NCBI RefSeq assembly: GCF_001428895.1
Contig: NZ_LMJA01000012.1
Span: 249,313 to 313,312 of the forward strand
Direction of reading: 5' to 3'
DNA length: 64,000 bases
Origin: Mycobacterium sp. Root265
GTDB lineage: Bacteria > Actinomycetota > Actinomycetes > Mycobacteriales > Mycobacteriaceae
This document shows positions 42,062 through 51,908 of this stretch, one piece after another. Under the pieces are notes generated by a model that did not search any database, was not told where the DNA came from, and saw only the letters and a list, made by a program, of their open reading frames with translations. The position numbers and the translations under genes are program-made. The number at the start of each line of letters is the position of its first letter. Within the stretch, counting starts at the first letter, position 1.

Positions 42062-42817
42062 ATGTCGCCCCGAACACCCGCTCCGCTTCCGCAAACCTGC
42101 TATCCGGCGGTGTGGTTGTGGCCGGGCCAGGCCCTCTACTCCGGCCCCGGCCTGGGCCTGGAGCCGCACTCCGGTGCGGTGTGGTGTCTGGCCGTCGGGG
42201 TGGACGGTCCCCTGACGGTGCGGGTCGGCGAGCAGCACATCGAAGCCCGCACGGCGCTGATCCCGCCGCGGTTGGTGCACCATCTGACGATCACGGGATC
42301 CTTGGTGTCCTGTTACCTCGATCCGGCTTCGCAGCGATCCGCCGCCTGCCGCGCGCAGTTCGATGAGTTCCGCGTGGGCATCGGCGTCCACCACGCCGCC
42401 GAGGCCGACCTGCTCACCCCACCCACCGGTGATGTCGAGGCGCTGCACTGGCTGGATATCGCTGCACCCTCCGATGTTCGGGTGATCGACCCACGAATCG
42501 AACTGGCCGCCAAGCAGATCCGCGACGACCCGGCGGCCGCGGTATCGGCTGCCGAGCTCGCCGCGTCGGTCGGGTTGTCCGAATCCCGTTTCCTACACCT
42601 GTTCCGTCAGGAGATCGGGTCCAGCCTGCGCCGCTACCGGCTGTGGAGCCGGCTGATGCGCGCCGGCACGCAGATCGCCGCCGGACAGAATCTCACCACC
42701 GCGGCGGTGGAGGCCGGGTTCGCCAGCCCGTCGCATCTGGCCGACCGGTTCAAGACGACGTTCGGTCTGTCCGCGACGCAGCTGCTGGCGACCGGCCTGA
42801 CCATCCGGAACCCGTGA
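42062..42817 (+). CDS. AraC-family transcriptional regulator
   Basis: This 251-residue regulator has an N-terminal cupin-like sensing half (ALYSGPGLGLEPHSGAVWCL, then ARTALIPPRLVHHLTI) and a C-terminal double helix-turn-helix (residues 150-245: AAVSAAELAASVGLSESRFL, then TTAAVEAGFASPSHLADRFK, ending FGLSATQLL). The ATG follows GAGGAG. The 34-bp gap to the divergent DUF4345 gene holds both ribosome sites, so the promoters must overlap the coding ends. The ligand is unknown. Confidence 0.87.
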   Translation: MSPRTPAPLPQTCYPAVWLWPGQALYSGPGLGLEPHSGAVWCLAVGVDGPLTVRVGEQHIEARTALIPPRLVHHLTITGSLVSCYLDPASQRSAACRAQFDEFRVGIGVHHAAEADLLTPPTGDVEALHWLDIAAPSDVRVIDPRIELAAKQIRDDPAAAVSAAELAASVGLSESRFLHLFRQEIGSSLRRYRLWSRLMRAGTQIAAGQNLTTAAVEAGFASPSHLADRFKTTFGLSATQLLATGLTIRNP

Positions 42818-42820
42818 GTT

Positions 42821-44374
42821 CTAGCCCGCGACGGTGCGCAAACTCTGGCTGGCGGGCGGCGTGTCGCCCTCAGACACGCTCGCTCGCGGGGAAGCGGCGG
42901 AACCGGCCTGCACCCTGCCGAACACCATCGACTCCTCGATCCGGTCGAAGCGGTGCTCGAAGGTGTCCAGCGCATAGTTGTGCCGCACGTTCCACGGTCG
43001 CTTCGTCCCCGACTTGGGCAGTGCGTGCGGGGACCGTTTGACGTAGCCGGCATCGAGATCGAAGGCCGGTTTCTCCGGCATGACGGTCGAGCCGAGGTGC
43101 GGGTAGGCGCTGGTGTAGCCGTGGGAATCCATGTAGGCCAACAGTTTGGCCACCGCCCGCGCGGTCATGTCGGCGCGCAGCGTCCACGATGCGTTGGTGT
43201 AGCCGATACACCAGGCCATGTTGGGGACGTCCTCGAGCAGGTGCTCCTTGTAGACGAACCGCTCGGTCGGATCGACCCGCTTGCCGTCCATGGTGATCTC
43301 GATGCCGCCGAGTGACTGCAGTTGCAGGCCGGTCGCGGTGACGATGATGTCGGCGTCGATCCGGTTCCCCGATGTGAGCACGATGCCCTCGGCGTCGACG
43401 CGCTCGATGTGATCGGTCACCACCTCGGCACGCCCGGCGCTGATGTCCTCGAACAGATCGCCGTCGAGCACCAGGCACATCCGCTGGTCCCACGGGTTGT
43501 AACGCGGCTTGAAGTGGACGTCGACCGGGTAGCCCTCGGGCAGTTCGGCGATGGTGGCCCGGCGGATCACCTTGCGGCCGATGCCCGGCGCCTTGCGGAA
43601 GAACATGTACAGCAGGAAGTGGTACCAGGCGTTGCGGAACCGGACGACCTGATGGGCGATCTTGCGCGGCAGCACTTTCCGCACCGCCTGCATCGGCTTG
43701 GGCACCGCAGGCATCGACATCATGTAGGTCGGTGAGCGTTGCAGCATGGTCACGTGGGCGGCCGTCTCGGCCAACTCGGGGACCAGGCTGATCGCGGTGG
43801 CGCCACTGCCGATGACCACGATCCGCTTACCGGCGTAATCGAGGTCCTCGGGCCAGAACTGCGGATGCACGACGGTCCCGGCGAAGGACTCGATGCCGGG
43901 GAATTCCGGGGTGTGCGCCTGGTCGTAGTTGTAGTAGCCGGTGCCGAAGAACACGAACCGGGCGCGGTGGGTGATGGCCACCCCGTCCTGCTCGGCGTGC
44001 ACCGTCCAGGTGTCGGTCGCCGAATCCCAGTCCACCGAGGACACCCGGGTGTCGAACCTGATGTGCCGGTCGATGCCGTGCTTGCGGGCCGTCGTGGTCA
44101 GGTACTCGCGGATATCGGCGCCGTCGGCGACGTGCTCGCGACGGGTCCACGGCTCATAGGGGTAGCTCAGGGTGAAGATATCGCTGTCGGAACGAATCCC
44201 CGGGTAGCGGAACAGATCCCAGGTGCCACCGATGCGCGCGCGCCGCTCCAGGATGGTGTAGCTCGATCCTGGATTGCGCTCCTGGATGCGGTAGGCGGCG
44301 TTGATGCCCGAGATGCCGGCCCCGATGATGAGCACATCGGAGAACTCGGGTTCGGTCTCAGCTGCGTTGGACAC
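42821..44374 (-). CDS. FAD-containing (Baeyer-Villiger-type) monooxygenase
   Basis: This 517-residue flavoprotein monooxygenase has an FAD site GAGISG (18-23), GGTWDLFRYPG (49-59), the Baeyer-Villiger fingerprint F-x-G-x-x-x-H-x-x-x-W-P at residues 164-175, and an NADPH-binding GSGATA near 189-194. It resembles EthA/MymA-type enzymes of mycobacteria, which oxidise ketones and sulfur drugs. The GTG start lies behind AGGAGG. The last 25 residues come from repeat-like DNA with a GTGTC/GACAC hairpin (42861-42877) and are probably disordered. It is followed upstream on the same strand by an LLM oxidoreductase. Confidence 0.9.
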   Translation of the reverse strand: MSNAAETEPEFSDVLIIGAGISGINAAYRIQERNPGSSYTILERRARIGGTWDLFRYPGIRSDSDIFTLSYPYEPWTRREHVADGADIREYLTTTARKHGIDRHIRFDTRVSSVDWDSATDTWTVHAEQDGVAITHRARFVFFGTGYYNYDQAHTPEFPGIESFAGTVVHPQFWPEDLDYAGKRIVVIGSGATAISLVPELAETAAHVTMLQRSPTYMMSMPAVPKPMQAVRKVLPRKIAHQVVRFRNAWYHFLLYMFFRKAPGIGRKVIRRATIAELPEGYPVDVHFKPRYNPWDQRMCLVLDGDLFEDISAGRAEVVTDHIERVDAEGIVLTSGNRIDADIIVTATGLQLQSLGGIEITMDGKRVDPTERFVYKEHLLEDVPNMAWCIGYTNASWTLRADMTARAVAKLLAYMDSHGYTSAYPHLGSTVMPEKPAFDLDAGYVKRSPHALPKSGTKRPWNVRHNYALDTFEHRFDRIEESMVFGRVQAGSAASPRASVSEGDTPPASQSLRTVAG

Positions 44375-44422
44375 CGGACAACCTCCTTGTGGTCCTGCCC
44401 CGTACCACCCCACCTTAGGACC

Positions 44423-45403
44423 TCAGGTGCGCAGCTCGTCAACGATCTGGGCCAGCAATTCCGTTTCGATCGGCCCGGGCTGGTAGATGCAGATCCGGTC
44501 CGAGATGCCGTCGACGCGGTTCCGGATATGGGCCGCCACCTGCGCCGGGGTGCCGCACGCGGCGATGGTGTGCAGCACATCGTCGTCGATCAGCGCGCCC
44601 ATCTCCGACCAGCGGCCCTGCTTGGACAACGCGTTCAGCTCGGGCTGCAGGTCGCCCCAGCCGTGGATGTCTAGCACCGGCCGGTACGCCGGGGTGGACC
44701 CGTAGAACGCCAGCAGCTGCCGGGTGGCCGTGTGGTCCTCGCCCACCGACACGATGATCTCGGGGACGATCGCCAGGTCGGCGCGGGTGCGTCCGCCCGC
44801 GGCGAGGCCCTCGTCGACGGCGGTCATGGTGACCTCGTGCAGGAACTTCTTGTTCCCGAACGGCATCACCAGCAGACCGTCGGCGTGCTGTGCGGTGGCC
44901 TTGGTCAGTCGTGGGCCCAGCGCGCCGACGTAGATGGGCGGTGGGCCGTACGGGTTGTCGCGCGGGGTGAACGTCGGCGTCATCAGGGTGTGCCGGTAGT
45001 ACTCACCGCGGAAGTCCAGACGTTGGCCGGTGGACCAGGTGTCGAAGATGGCGCGCAGCGCCGCGACGAGTTCGGTCATCCGCACCACCGGGCGGTCGAA
45101 GTCCGCGCCGAACCGCTTCTCGATCTGGGTGCGGATCTGGGTGCCCAGCCCGAGGGTGAACCGGCCCTTCGTCAGGATCTGTAGATCGATGGCCTGGTGC
45201 GCCAGATGGATCGGATTGCGCGGGAACGCGATCGCCACATTGGTCATCAGGTCCAGTCCGCCGACGGTGGAGGCCAGCGTCAACGGCGTGAACACGTCGT
45301 GCGGGCCTTCGAAGGTGAACACCCCGCTGGCACCGGCATCACGCAACGCCTCGGTGCGTTCGATGGCTCCCACAGGACCGAACAGCGCAGTCATCACCTT
45401 CAC
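44423..45403 (-). CDS. LLM-class, F420-dependent-type oxidoreductase
   Basis: This 326-residue luciferase-like TIM barrel shows family features: [52 protein letters not shown] and [20 protein letters not shown]. Mycobacterial members mostly use coenzyme F420. The substrate cannot be told. The GTG start precedes VMTALFGP. It lies 48 bp upstream of the monooxygenase gene on the same strand and probably shares its transcript. It is divergent from the amine oxidase gene with a 71-bp gap. Confidence 0.86.
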   Translation of the reverse strand: MKVMTALFGPVGAIERTEALRDAGASGVFTFEGPHDVFTPLTLASTVGGLDLMTNVAIAFPRNPIHLAHQAIDLQILTKGRFTLGLGTQIRTQIEKRFGADFDRPVVRMTELVAALRAIFDTWSTGQRLDFRGEYYRHTLMTPTFTPRDNPYGPPPIYVGALGPRLTKATAQHADGLLVMPFGNKKFLHEVTMTAVDEGLAAGGRTRADLAIVPEIIVSVGEDHTATRQLLAFYGSTPAYRPVLDIHGWGDLQPELNALSKQGRWSEMGALIDDDVLHTIAACGTPAQVAAHIRNRVDGISDRICIYQPGPIETELLAQIVDELRT

Positions 45404-45474
45404 AGCGCCTCACCCTAATGCGACACCGGTGCGAAAACGCACGCAATCGCCCGGGCAATGGCCACACTGGTGCT

Positions 45475-46809
45475 GTGACCGATGTGATCGTGGTGGGGGC
45501 CGGATTCGCAGGACTGTCGGCGGCACGGGAGTTGACCAAGCGCGGGCACGCGGTGGTGGTGCTCGAAGGCCGCGACCGGGTCGGGGGTCGTTCCTACACC
45601 GCGACGCTGGCCGGGGTCCCGGTCGATCTGGGCGCGACGTTCGTCGGTCCCACCCAGGACGCCGTGATTGCGCTGGCCGCCGAACTGGGTTGTGACACCG
45701 TGCCGACCTACAGCCGCGGCAAGAACCTCATCCGCTGGCACGGCAAGGTGCGCTCCTACCGCAGCACCATCCCGAAACTGTCGCTGATCGAACTGCTCGA
45801 CGTGTCCCGCATCCAGTGGCGTTTCGACCGGCTGAGCCGACTCATCCCGGTGAGCGACACCTGGGCGGCGCCGGCCGCGCACCGGCTGGACCAGAAGAGC
45901 CTGGAGGGCTGGCTGCGCGCGGTGCATGCGAGCGCCTCCACCCGCAACCTGATGGCCATCATGGCGCGGGTGACGTGGGGGTGCGAACCCGCCGACGTGT
46001 CAATGCTGCACGCGGTGCGTTACGTCAAGACCGCCGGTGGGCTGGGACGGATGCTCGACGTCAAGGGCGGTGCCCAGCAGGACCGCTTCCCCGCGGGCAC
46101 CCAGCAGATCGCCCAGCGCATCACCGCCGAACTCGGTGACCGGGTGCTCACCGGCGCCCCGGTGCAGCGCATCACCCGCACCGGTTCGGGTTTCACCGTG
46201 CAGTCCGCGCGCGGTGAGCATTCGGCGGCCGCCGTCGTGCTGGCGATCGCGCCCGCGCACCGGGCGGCGATCACCTTCGATCCGCCATTGCCCGTGGGCT
46301 ACACGCAACTCGCGACGCACTGGCCGCAGGGCAATCTCAGCAAGGTCTACGCCGCCTACGACAAACCGTTCTGGCGGACCGGCGGGTGCTCCGGCGAGGC
46401 GCTGTCCGACGAGGGCCCGATCTTCATCACCTTCGATGTCAGCCCCGGCGATGACGGCCCCGGGGTCCTGCTGGGGTTCGCCGACGCCCGCAACTTCGAC
46501 GACCTGGCACCCGAGGTGCGCCGCGAACGCGCACTCGCGTGTTTCACGACGCTGTTCGGTGATGCCGCCGCCACCCCCATCGACTACCTGGATCACTGCT
46601 GGAGCGCCGAGCCGTTCGCCCCCGGCGGGCCGACCGCGGCGGTACCGCCCGGCGCGTGGGTCGAGCACGGCAGGCACCTGCGCACACCGGTGGACGGAAT
46701 CTTCTGGGCCGGAACCGAAACCGCCGATCAGTGGACCGGGTTCCTGGACGGCGCGGTGCGCTCCGGGCACCGCGCGGCGGCCGAGGTGGGGGCCTACCTC
46801 AGGAGCTGA
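45475..46809 (+). CDS. Flavin-containing amine oxidase
   Basis: This 444-residue protein is of the monoamine oxidase type. The N-terminal FAD site is [19 protein letters not shown], with ARG-type GRDRVGGRS (ribityl/pyrophosphate contact) near residue 35 and a C-terminal FAD-contact block [18 protein letters not shown]. There is no Cys in the position used for covalent flavin in mammalian MAO. The GTG at 45475 has no ribosome site, but CACACT lies six bases upstream, so the transcript may be leaderless. Its 3' end overlaps the convergent hydrolase by 11 bases. Confidence 0.86.
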   Translation: MTDVIVVGAGFAGLSAARELTKRGHAVVVLEGRDRVGGRSYTATLAGVPVDLGATFVGPTQDAVIALAAELGCDTVPTYSRGKNLIRWHGKVRSYRSTIPKLSLIELLDVSRIQWRFDRLSRLIPVSDTWAAPAAHRLDQKSLEGWLRAVHASASTRNLMAIMARVTWGCEPADVSMLHAVRYVKTAGGLGRMLDVKGGAQQDRFPAGTQQIAQRITAELGDRVLTGAPVQRITRTGSGFTVQSARGEHSAAAVVLAIAPAHRAAITFDPPLPVGYTQLATHWPQGNLSKVYAAYDKPFWRTGGCSGEALSDEGPIFITFDVSPGDDGPGVLLGFADARNFDDLAPEVRRERALACFTTLFGDAAATPIDYLDHCWSAEPFAPGGPTAAVPPGAWVEHGRHLRTPVDGIFWAGTETADQWTGFLDGAVRSGHRAAAEVGAYLRS

Positions 46810-47722
46810 GCCGCTGCTGTGCAACCGATTCGGCGAGCGAGCGCAACGTGCGGTTGACCTCATCGGGGCATTCCAGAATGGCGCAGTGCCCGCCGGGCAG
46901 CTCCACGAACTCGGCGAGGTTCGGGGCGTGCTCGGCGATGTGCCGCGACGCGTTGATCGGCAACAACCGGTCCTTTGTGCTGCCGATGACCAGCGTGGGC
47001 ACGGTCAGGTTCCGCAGTGAAATATGCTGCTCGCCAAGACCGTCGACCAGCACCCGGGCCCAGCCGCCGCGGCCCGCGGGCGGGGTGGAGGCGAACAGCT
47101 GATACACCAGTTCGGCGATCGACGGATCGGCATCGCGGCCCACCGCGAGATAGGCCACGAACCGCTTGTTGGCCCGGTCGGCGAGCTTGGGTACCGGGGT
47201 GGCACCGAACGTCTTGAGCAGGGTTCCCGCGCCGCGGATGCGGGTGGCCGCCAGCGCCGTGGGCACCTGAGCCAGCTGCACATCGCGCAGTAGGTCACCG
47301 GTGGTGGTGTTGATGAGCGCGACGGCGTCGGCGCACTGCGCGACGCGGTGCGGGTAGCGCTGTGACCACGCGCTGATCGCGATACCGCCCATCGAGTGCC
47401 CGGCGATCACCGCGCGTTGTCCCGGCGCGAGCGTCGCGTCGAGCACCGCATCGAGATCGGCGGCCAGATGGTTGAGGCTGTAGGCCTTGCGGCCGCGCGG
47501 TGCCTCGCTGAGGCCGTGCCCGCGGTGGTCGTAGGCGATCACCTTGTAGTCGCGGGCCAGGTCGGCGATCTGGTGGGCCCAGACCTCGATGGCGCAGGTG
47601 ATGCCGTGCGCCAGCACGATCGGATAGCCGTCGTCGGGACCGAACACCCGGGCATGCAGCCGGGTTCCGTCGAAGGAACGCACGTGCACGGTGTTGGCCG
47701 GCGGGAGCGCGGGCAGCGTCAT
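46799..47722 (-). CDS. Alpha/beta-hydrolase
   Basis: This 307-residue alpha/beta-hydrolase has an oxyanion HGIT at residues 39-42, DHRGHGLS, a nucleophile elbow GHSMGG with Ser110, a candidate acid Asp in STKDRLLP and a late His in GGHCAIL. This is the haloperoxidase/epoxide-hydrolase-like subgroup; the substrate is unknown. ATG 47722 is chosen because GGAGC lies seven bases upstream; a GTG/ATG 27 bases earlier adds only MGPTIGATT. Its stop lies inside the amine-oxidase gene on the other strand. Confidence 0.84.
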   Translation of the reverse strand: MTLPALPPANTVHVRSFDGTRLHARVFGPDDGYPIVLAHGITCAIEVWAHQIADLARDYKVIAYDHRGHGLSEAPRGRKAYSLNHLAADLDAVLDATLAPGQRAVIAGHSMGGIAISAWSQRYPHRVAQCADAVALINTTTGDLLRDVQLAQVPTALAATRIRGAGTLLKTFGATPVPKLADRANKRFVAYLAVGRDADPSIAELVYQLFASTPPAGRGGWARVLVDGLGEQHISLRNLTVPTLVIGSTKDRLLPINASRHIAEHAPNLAEFVELPGGHCAILECPDEVNRTLRSLAESVAQQRLSS

Positions 47723-47765
47723 CGTGGTTGCTCCAATCGTCGGCCCCATTGCCTGGGGATGGATC

Positions 47766-48857
47766 TTAACGCCCGGTGACCAGCACCGGCTTGATTGCCC
47801 GGCCGGCTTTCGCGGCGGCCCACGCCTGGTCGAAGTCGTCGAACGGGTAGCTGCTGACCAGCTTGTCGAGCGGCAGTTGACCGCGGCGGTGGTACTCGGC
47901 CAGTTGCGGGATGAACACCTGCGGGTCGCTGTCGCCCTCCACCACGCCGCGCACCGTCAGGCCCTTTGCCATGATCAGCGTCACCGGTAGCTCGGCGGTC
48001 GGCGCACCGAGACCGACCAGGGCCAGCGTGCCGCGCGAGGCCAGCACGCCCACCGCAGAGCCGATGACATCGGGGCGTGCGGTGGTGTCCACCGCGCCGG
48101 CGACTCCCCCGGTCACGCTCAGGATCTCGGCCGCGGCGTCACCCGCGGTCGGGTCGATGGTGTGGGTGGCGCCCAGCTCGGTGGCCAGCGCGCGCCGCTC
48201 GGCGATCGGGTCGACCGCGATGATGGTGGCAGCCCCGCCGATCCGCGCGCCCATGACCGCGGACAGCCCGACGGCGCCGGCGCCGAAGACCGCGAAGCTC
48301 GGGGCGGCCCCGATCACGTTGAGGACCGCGCCGACGCCGGTCTGCACGCTGCAGCCCAGCGGCGCGGCCAGTGCCGGATCGAAACCGTCGGGCAGCGGTA
48401 CCGCGTTGCGGCTGCCGGCGATGGCGTGGGTGGCGAAGCTGGACTGCCCGAAGAAGCCTCCGGTGATGGGCGCCCCGCCCAGGCGCAGGGCGCTGGTCTC
48501 GTCGCGGCGGCTGCCGCGCATATTGAGGTTGGTCGACTGGTCGCAGTAGGCGGGCCGGTCCTGCGCGCAGTTGCCGCAGGTACCGCAGCTGGCGAAGGTC
48601 AGCACGACCTGCTCGCCGACCCGGCGGGCGGCCTGCGGGCCGACGGCGACGACGGTGCCCGCGCCCTCGTGGCCGAACACCATGGGCGTCTTGCCGAAGA
48701 TCGACGCCATGGTGATGTCGGTGTGGCAGATCCCGACGGCATCGATGCGCACCAGCACCTCGTCACCCACCGGGTCGCGCAATTCGACATCACTGAGCTG
48801 CGGGTCCTGTCCGGGTTCGAGGAGCACCGCGGCACGTGCCTTGATCACTTGACGCAT
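47766..48857 (-). CDS. Zinc-dependent alcohol dehydrogenase
   Basis: This 363-residue medium-chain dehydrogenase has the catalytic zinc site Cys44-His45 with Asp47, His63-Glu64 and a later GCSVQTG Cys. The structural zinc site is complete: Cys91, 94, 97 and 105. NAD binding is in FGAGAVGLSAVMGARIGG. The pattern resembles aryl/benzyl alcohol dehydrogenases and mycothiol- or NAD-linked class III-like enzymes (GCSVQTGVGAVLN). The ATG at 48857 has no ribosome site. The start lies only 15 bp from the divergent quinone-oxidoreductase start. Confidence 0.9.
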   Translation of the reverse strand: MRQVIKARAAVLLEPGQDPQLSDVELRDPVGDEVLVRIDAVGICHTDITMASIFGKTPMVFGHEGAGTVVAVGPQAARRVGEQVVLTFASCGTCGNCAQDRPAYCDQSTNLNMRGSRRDETSALRLGGAPITGGFFGQSSFATHAIAGSRNAVPLPDGFDPALAAPLGCSVQTGVGAVLNVIGAAPSFAVFGAGAVGLSAVMGARIGGAATIIAVDPIAERRALATELGATHTIDPTAGDAAAEILSVTGGVAGAVDTTARPDVIGSAVGVLASRGTLALVGLGAPTAELPVTLIMAKGLTVRGVVEGDSDPQVFIPQLAEYHRRGQLPLDKLVSSYPFDDFDQAWAAAKAGRAIKPVLVTGR

Positions 48858-48872
48858 GTTAAATGGTGAGTC

Positions 48873-49841
48873 ATGCGTGCCATACAGATACCCCGGTTGG
48901 ACGGTCCCGACGCTGCAGAGCTGGTGGACATCGACGAACCCACCGCCGACGGGGTGGTGATCGACGTGCACGCGGCCGGGGTGGCGTTCCCGGATGCGCT
49001 GCAGACCCGCGGCCTCTACCAGTACAAGGCGCCGCTGCCCTATGTGCCGGGCGCCGAGATCGCCGGTGTGGTGCGCAGCGCCCCGGCCGGCGCCGCGGTG
49101 GCCGCCGGTGACCGGGTCGCCGGGCTGACCATGCTGACCGGCGGGATGGCCGAGGTGGTGACGCTGCCCGAGGACCGGGTCTTCGCTCTGCCCGACAACG
49201 TGTCCTTCGAGGCCGGCGCCGGGGTGTTGTTCAACGATCTGACGGTGCACTTCGCGCTGCGCACCCGCGGCCGGATCGCCGAGGGCGAGACGGTGCTGGT
49301 GCACGGCGCGGCAGGCGGTATCGGCACCTCGACGCTGCGGCTGGCCCCGGCGTTCGGCGCGGCGCGCACCATCGCGGTGGTGAGCACCGAGGAGAAGGGC
49401 GAGATCGCCCGGGCGGCAGGGGCATCCGATGTGGTGCTGGCCGACGGTTTCAAGGACGCGGTCAAGGAGCTCACCGGCGGCCGGGGCGTGGACATCGTGC
49501 TGGACCCGGTCGGTGGCGACCGCTTCACCGATTCGCTGCGCTCACTGGCTCCGGGCGGACGGCTGCTGGTGGTCGGTTTCACCGGCGGCGAGATCCCGAC
49601 GGTCAAGGTGAACCGGTTGCTGCTCAACAATGTCGACGCCATCGGTGTCGGGTGGGGCGCCTGGACCGGAACGCACCCGGGTTATCTGGCGCAGCAGTGG
49701 GCCGAACTGGCGCCGCTGCTGGCCTCCGGTGCGGTCAGCGCGCCCGAGCCCATCGTGTACCCGCTGGAGCGTGCCGGCGAGGCCATCGCGTCGCTGGAGA
49801 ACCGCAGCGCCAAGGGCAAGGTCGTCCTCAAAGTCCGCTGA
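48873..49841 (+). CDS. NADPH:quinone oxidoreductase-family protein
   Basis: This 322-residue zinc-free medium-chain reductase has a GroES-like N-terminal domain (HAAGVAFPDALQTRGLYQYK, VPGAEIAGVV) and a nucleotide fold with HGAAGGIGTSTLRLA. VDIVLDPVGGDRF and GRLLVVGFTGGEIP are typical quinone-reductase blocks. It lacks zinc ligands. The substrate could be a quinone or enoyl-thioester. It is divergent from the alcohol dehydrogenase with both genes starting ATGCGT, separated by 15 bp. Confidence 0.88.
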   Translation: MRAIQIPRLDGPDAAELVDIDEPTADGVVIDVHAAGVAFPDALQTRGLYQYKAPLPYVPGAEIAGVVRSAPAGAAVAAGDRVAGLTMLTGGMAEVVTLPEDRVFALPDNVSFEAGAGVLFNDLTVHFALRTRGRIAEGETVLVHGAAGGIGTSTLRLAPAFGAARTIAVVSTEEKGEIARAAGASDVVLADGFKDAVKELTGGRGVDIVLDPVGGDRFTDSLRSLAPGGRLLVVGFTGGEIPTVKVNRLLLNNVDAIGVGWGAWTGTHPGYLAQQWAELAPLLASGAVSAPEPIVYPLERAGEAIASLENRSAKGKVVLKVR

Positions 49842-49865
49842 CACCCCGCGATTTCCGCACCATTG

Positions 49866-49882
49866 GTAACGGTGAGCGTTAC
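49866..49882. terminator. Short hairpin between convergent genes
   Basis: GTAACG-GTGAG-CGTTAC forms a perfect 6-bp stem in the 55-bp gap between the quinone-reductase and CocE-like stops. It could terminate either transcript. There is no T-run. Confidence 0.3.
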
Positions 49883-49896
49883 TGAGTGTGCGCAAG

Positions 49897-51504
49897 TCAC
49901 TCGGGGACGGGGAGGATGAGCCGCGAGCCCGGGCCGATCTCGTGGCTGGCGCGCAGCAGCCGCGACGCCGACCACACCGGCTCACCGGTGCCGGGGTTGC
50001 GGGCGAACCGCGGATGCGACCCGCCCGCGATCGACACCCGGATGCGCGCACCGGCGGCGAAGCGGTGCGCGATCGGGTCGAGGTCCAGCCGCAGCGTGTC
50101 CTGGTCCCCCGGCGTCCGGGTGACGTAGCCGTCGCTGACATTGCGAGAGTGGCCGTCGGCGTCGACCTCGCTGATCCGCACCCACACATCGGCCCAGCCG
50201 GTATCGGTGTTGTGCGCCAACTCGATTCGCGGGACGCCGATCACCTCCAGCGCTTCGTCGAGCACCGGGCCGGTGAAGGTGACGACGTCGCCGCGGGCGG
50301 CCAGCGCGGTGTCGTCACGGTAGCCGCGCGGGGCGAACAACAATCGTCCGCCGATGGTCGGCGTCGGCTCCGCGGGATCGAACACGAACCGGGCCACGGG
50401 GTCACCGGCCGGTGCGGGTTCGGCGCCGAGTCTGGCCCGTGGCCGCAGGTGCAGCACCCGCTGCGCAGTCGGCGGTGGCCAGGCCGGCAGCTGCCGCCAT
50501 CCCCCGCCGCCGGTGACGTGCACCCGCACCCCAACGGGGCGTTCGCCGTCCAGCCAGCGCAATGAATCGCGCAGCACGTCGCCGCCTCCGTCGCCGTGGC
50601 TCCACGGCCCGATCACCAGTGCGGGCTGCACGCCGCGGTCGGCCAGTTGCCGGTACTGATCGAGGGTCTGGGTCAGGAAGACGTCCTGCCAACCGGTCAC
50701 CAGCAGCACCGGGGTGCTGACCCGCTGCAACGCATGCCCGAGCCGGCTCGGCCGCCAATACGGGTCGGACAGGTCCGGAGTGCGCAGCCAGGACTCGTGC
50801 CACGGGGCGCGGCCCTTCAGCATCTTCGCGCCGGCGTCGCTCAGCGGCACCGTGCTCAACGGACCTTTCAGCCGCCGCGGCACCGTCACCATCCGCAGCA
50901 CGGTCCGAGCCGTGCCGCCGTCCTCCTGCCGGGCCACCTGGAAACTCCAGGTCAGGAAATCTGCGAGAGCGAATGCGCCGGTGCTCCAACCGGATTCGGC
51001 GAAGTCGTGCGGGGCCATACCGATCACCGAGGTGCTGAGCTCCGCAGGCGGATCGGCCAGCAGCGCCCACTGGGTGAAGCCCAGATAGGACGATCCGACG
51101 GTGGCGAACTCGCCGTCGAACCAGGGCTGTCGGCGCATCCAGGTCACCGTGTCGGCGGCGTCCTCGGCCTCGGCGACGCCGGGCTCGAAGTGACCTTCCG
51201 AGCCGAAAGTTCCCCGCACACTTTGCATCACGACGCGGTAGCCGCGCTCGGCGTAGATCCCGGCGGTCACCGTCGCCGGAAGGTTGGTGCGCCCGTACGG
51301 GGTGCGGATCAGCACCGTGCCGCGCGGTTCGGCCACCGGGGTGTACAGGTCGGCCAGTAGCCGCACACCGTCGCGCATCGGTGCCGCCAGATCATGGGTC
51401 ACCCGGTAGTCGGTGGCCGGCCCGGGCAGGCCCAGCCGGCGGCGGGTCACGCGGGTGACCAGCCGGACGATCGGGCCGGGCCGGGTCTCAACAGTGGTCG
51501 CCAT
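49897..51504 (-). CDS. CocE/NonD-family hydrolase
   Basis: This 535-residue protein of the X-Pro dipeptidyl-peptidase S15/CocE type has an N-terminal alpha/beta-hydrolase with VLIRTPYGR, the nucleophile motif GSSYLG (Ser139) and GPWSHGDGG carrying the likely catalytic His. A C-terminal jelly-roll domain follows (DPAEPTPTIGG, then SEVDADGHSRNVSDG). These enzymes cleave esters or amides such as acyl-peptides; the mycobacterial substrates are unknown. ATG 51504 is chosen over a GTG 27 bases upstream because it directly precedes the family N-terminus. There is no signal peptide. Confidence 0.88.
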   Translation of the reverse strand: MATTVETRPGPIVRLVTRVTRRRLGLPGPATDYRVTHDLAAPMRDGVRLLADLYTPVAEPRGTVLIRTPYGRTNLPATVTAGIYAERGYRVVMQSVRGTFGSEGHFEPGVAEAEDAADTVTWMRRQPWFDGEFATVGSSYLGFTQWALLADPPAELSTSVIGMAPHDFAESGWSTGAFALADFLTWSFQVARQEDGGTARTVLRMVTVPRRLKGPLSTVPLSDAGAKMLKGRAPWHESWLRTPDLSDPYWRPSRLGHALQRVSTPVLLVTGWQDVFLTQTLDQYRQLADRGVQPALVIGPWSHGDGGGDVLRDSLRWLDGERPVGVRVHVTGGGGWRQLPAWPPPTAQRVLHLRPRARLGAEPAPAGDPVARFVFDPAEPTPTIGGRLLFAPRGYRDDTALAARGDVVTFTGPVLDEALEVIGVPRIELAHNTDTGWADVWVRISEVDADGHSRNVSDGYVTRTPGDQDTLRLDLDPIAHRFAAGARIRVSIAGGSHPRFARNPGTGEPVWSASRLLRASHEIGPGSRLILPVPE

Positions 51505-51581
51505 CGCGCTCCATTGTTGCGGATGGGCCACGAAAGCCGGAATGGGCGCTGATGAGGCTGCCGATGACCTACCTTCGTGTC

Positions 51582-51908
51582 ATGCACAGAAGTCTGTTCG
51601 GCGGCCTGGCCGTCCTTACCGTGGCGTCGGCTGCGCTACTTGTTGCGGCGCCCGCCGGAGCCGACCCGAAGACCGAACGTGCCTATCTCAACGCGTTGAC
51701 CAATGCCGGCATCATCCCCGAGTTCTACACCGCACCCGCGGCGCTGACGAGCGCGCAGAACCTGTGCCGCACCATGGACACCGGCGTCAGCCAGCTCTCG
51801 GTGGTCGACACTGTGATGGCATCCGACGCAGTGCCCGAGGATGTCGCGTCCTTCGTGGTGGGCACCGCGACGGTGGCGTTCTGCCCCTGGCACTCGATGA
51901 ACAACTAA
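51582..51908 (+). CDS. Secreted DUF732 protein
   Basis: This 108-residue protein has a clear signal peptide: MHRSLFGG, a hydrophobic stretch to about residue 22 and a likely cleavage after APAGA. The mature part fits DUF732: [13 protein letters not shown], a conserved Cys in NLCRTMDTG and a second in FCPWHS, which probably form a disulfide. Such small mycobacterial exported proteins have no known role. ATG 51582 is preferred over ATGs at 51552 and 51564 because the signal peptide starts here and TACCTT, a -10-like hexamer, lies six bases upstream, suggesting a leaderless transcript. Its stop overlaps the convergent mbtM stop by four bases. Confidence 0.8.
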   Translation: MHRSLFGGLAVLTVASAALLVAAPAGADPKTERAYLNALTNAGIIPEFYTAPAALTSAQNLCRTMDTGVSQLSVVDTVMASDAVPEDVASFVVGTATVAFCPWHSMNN

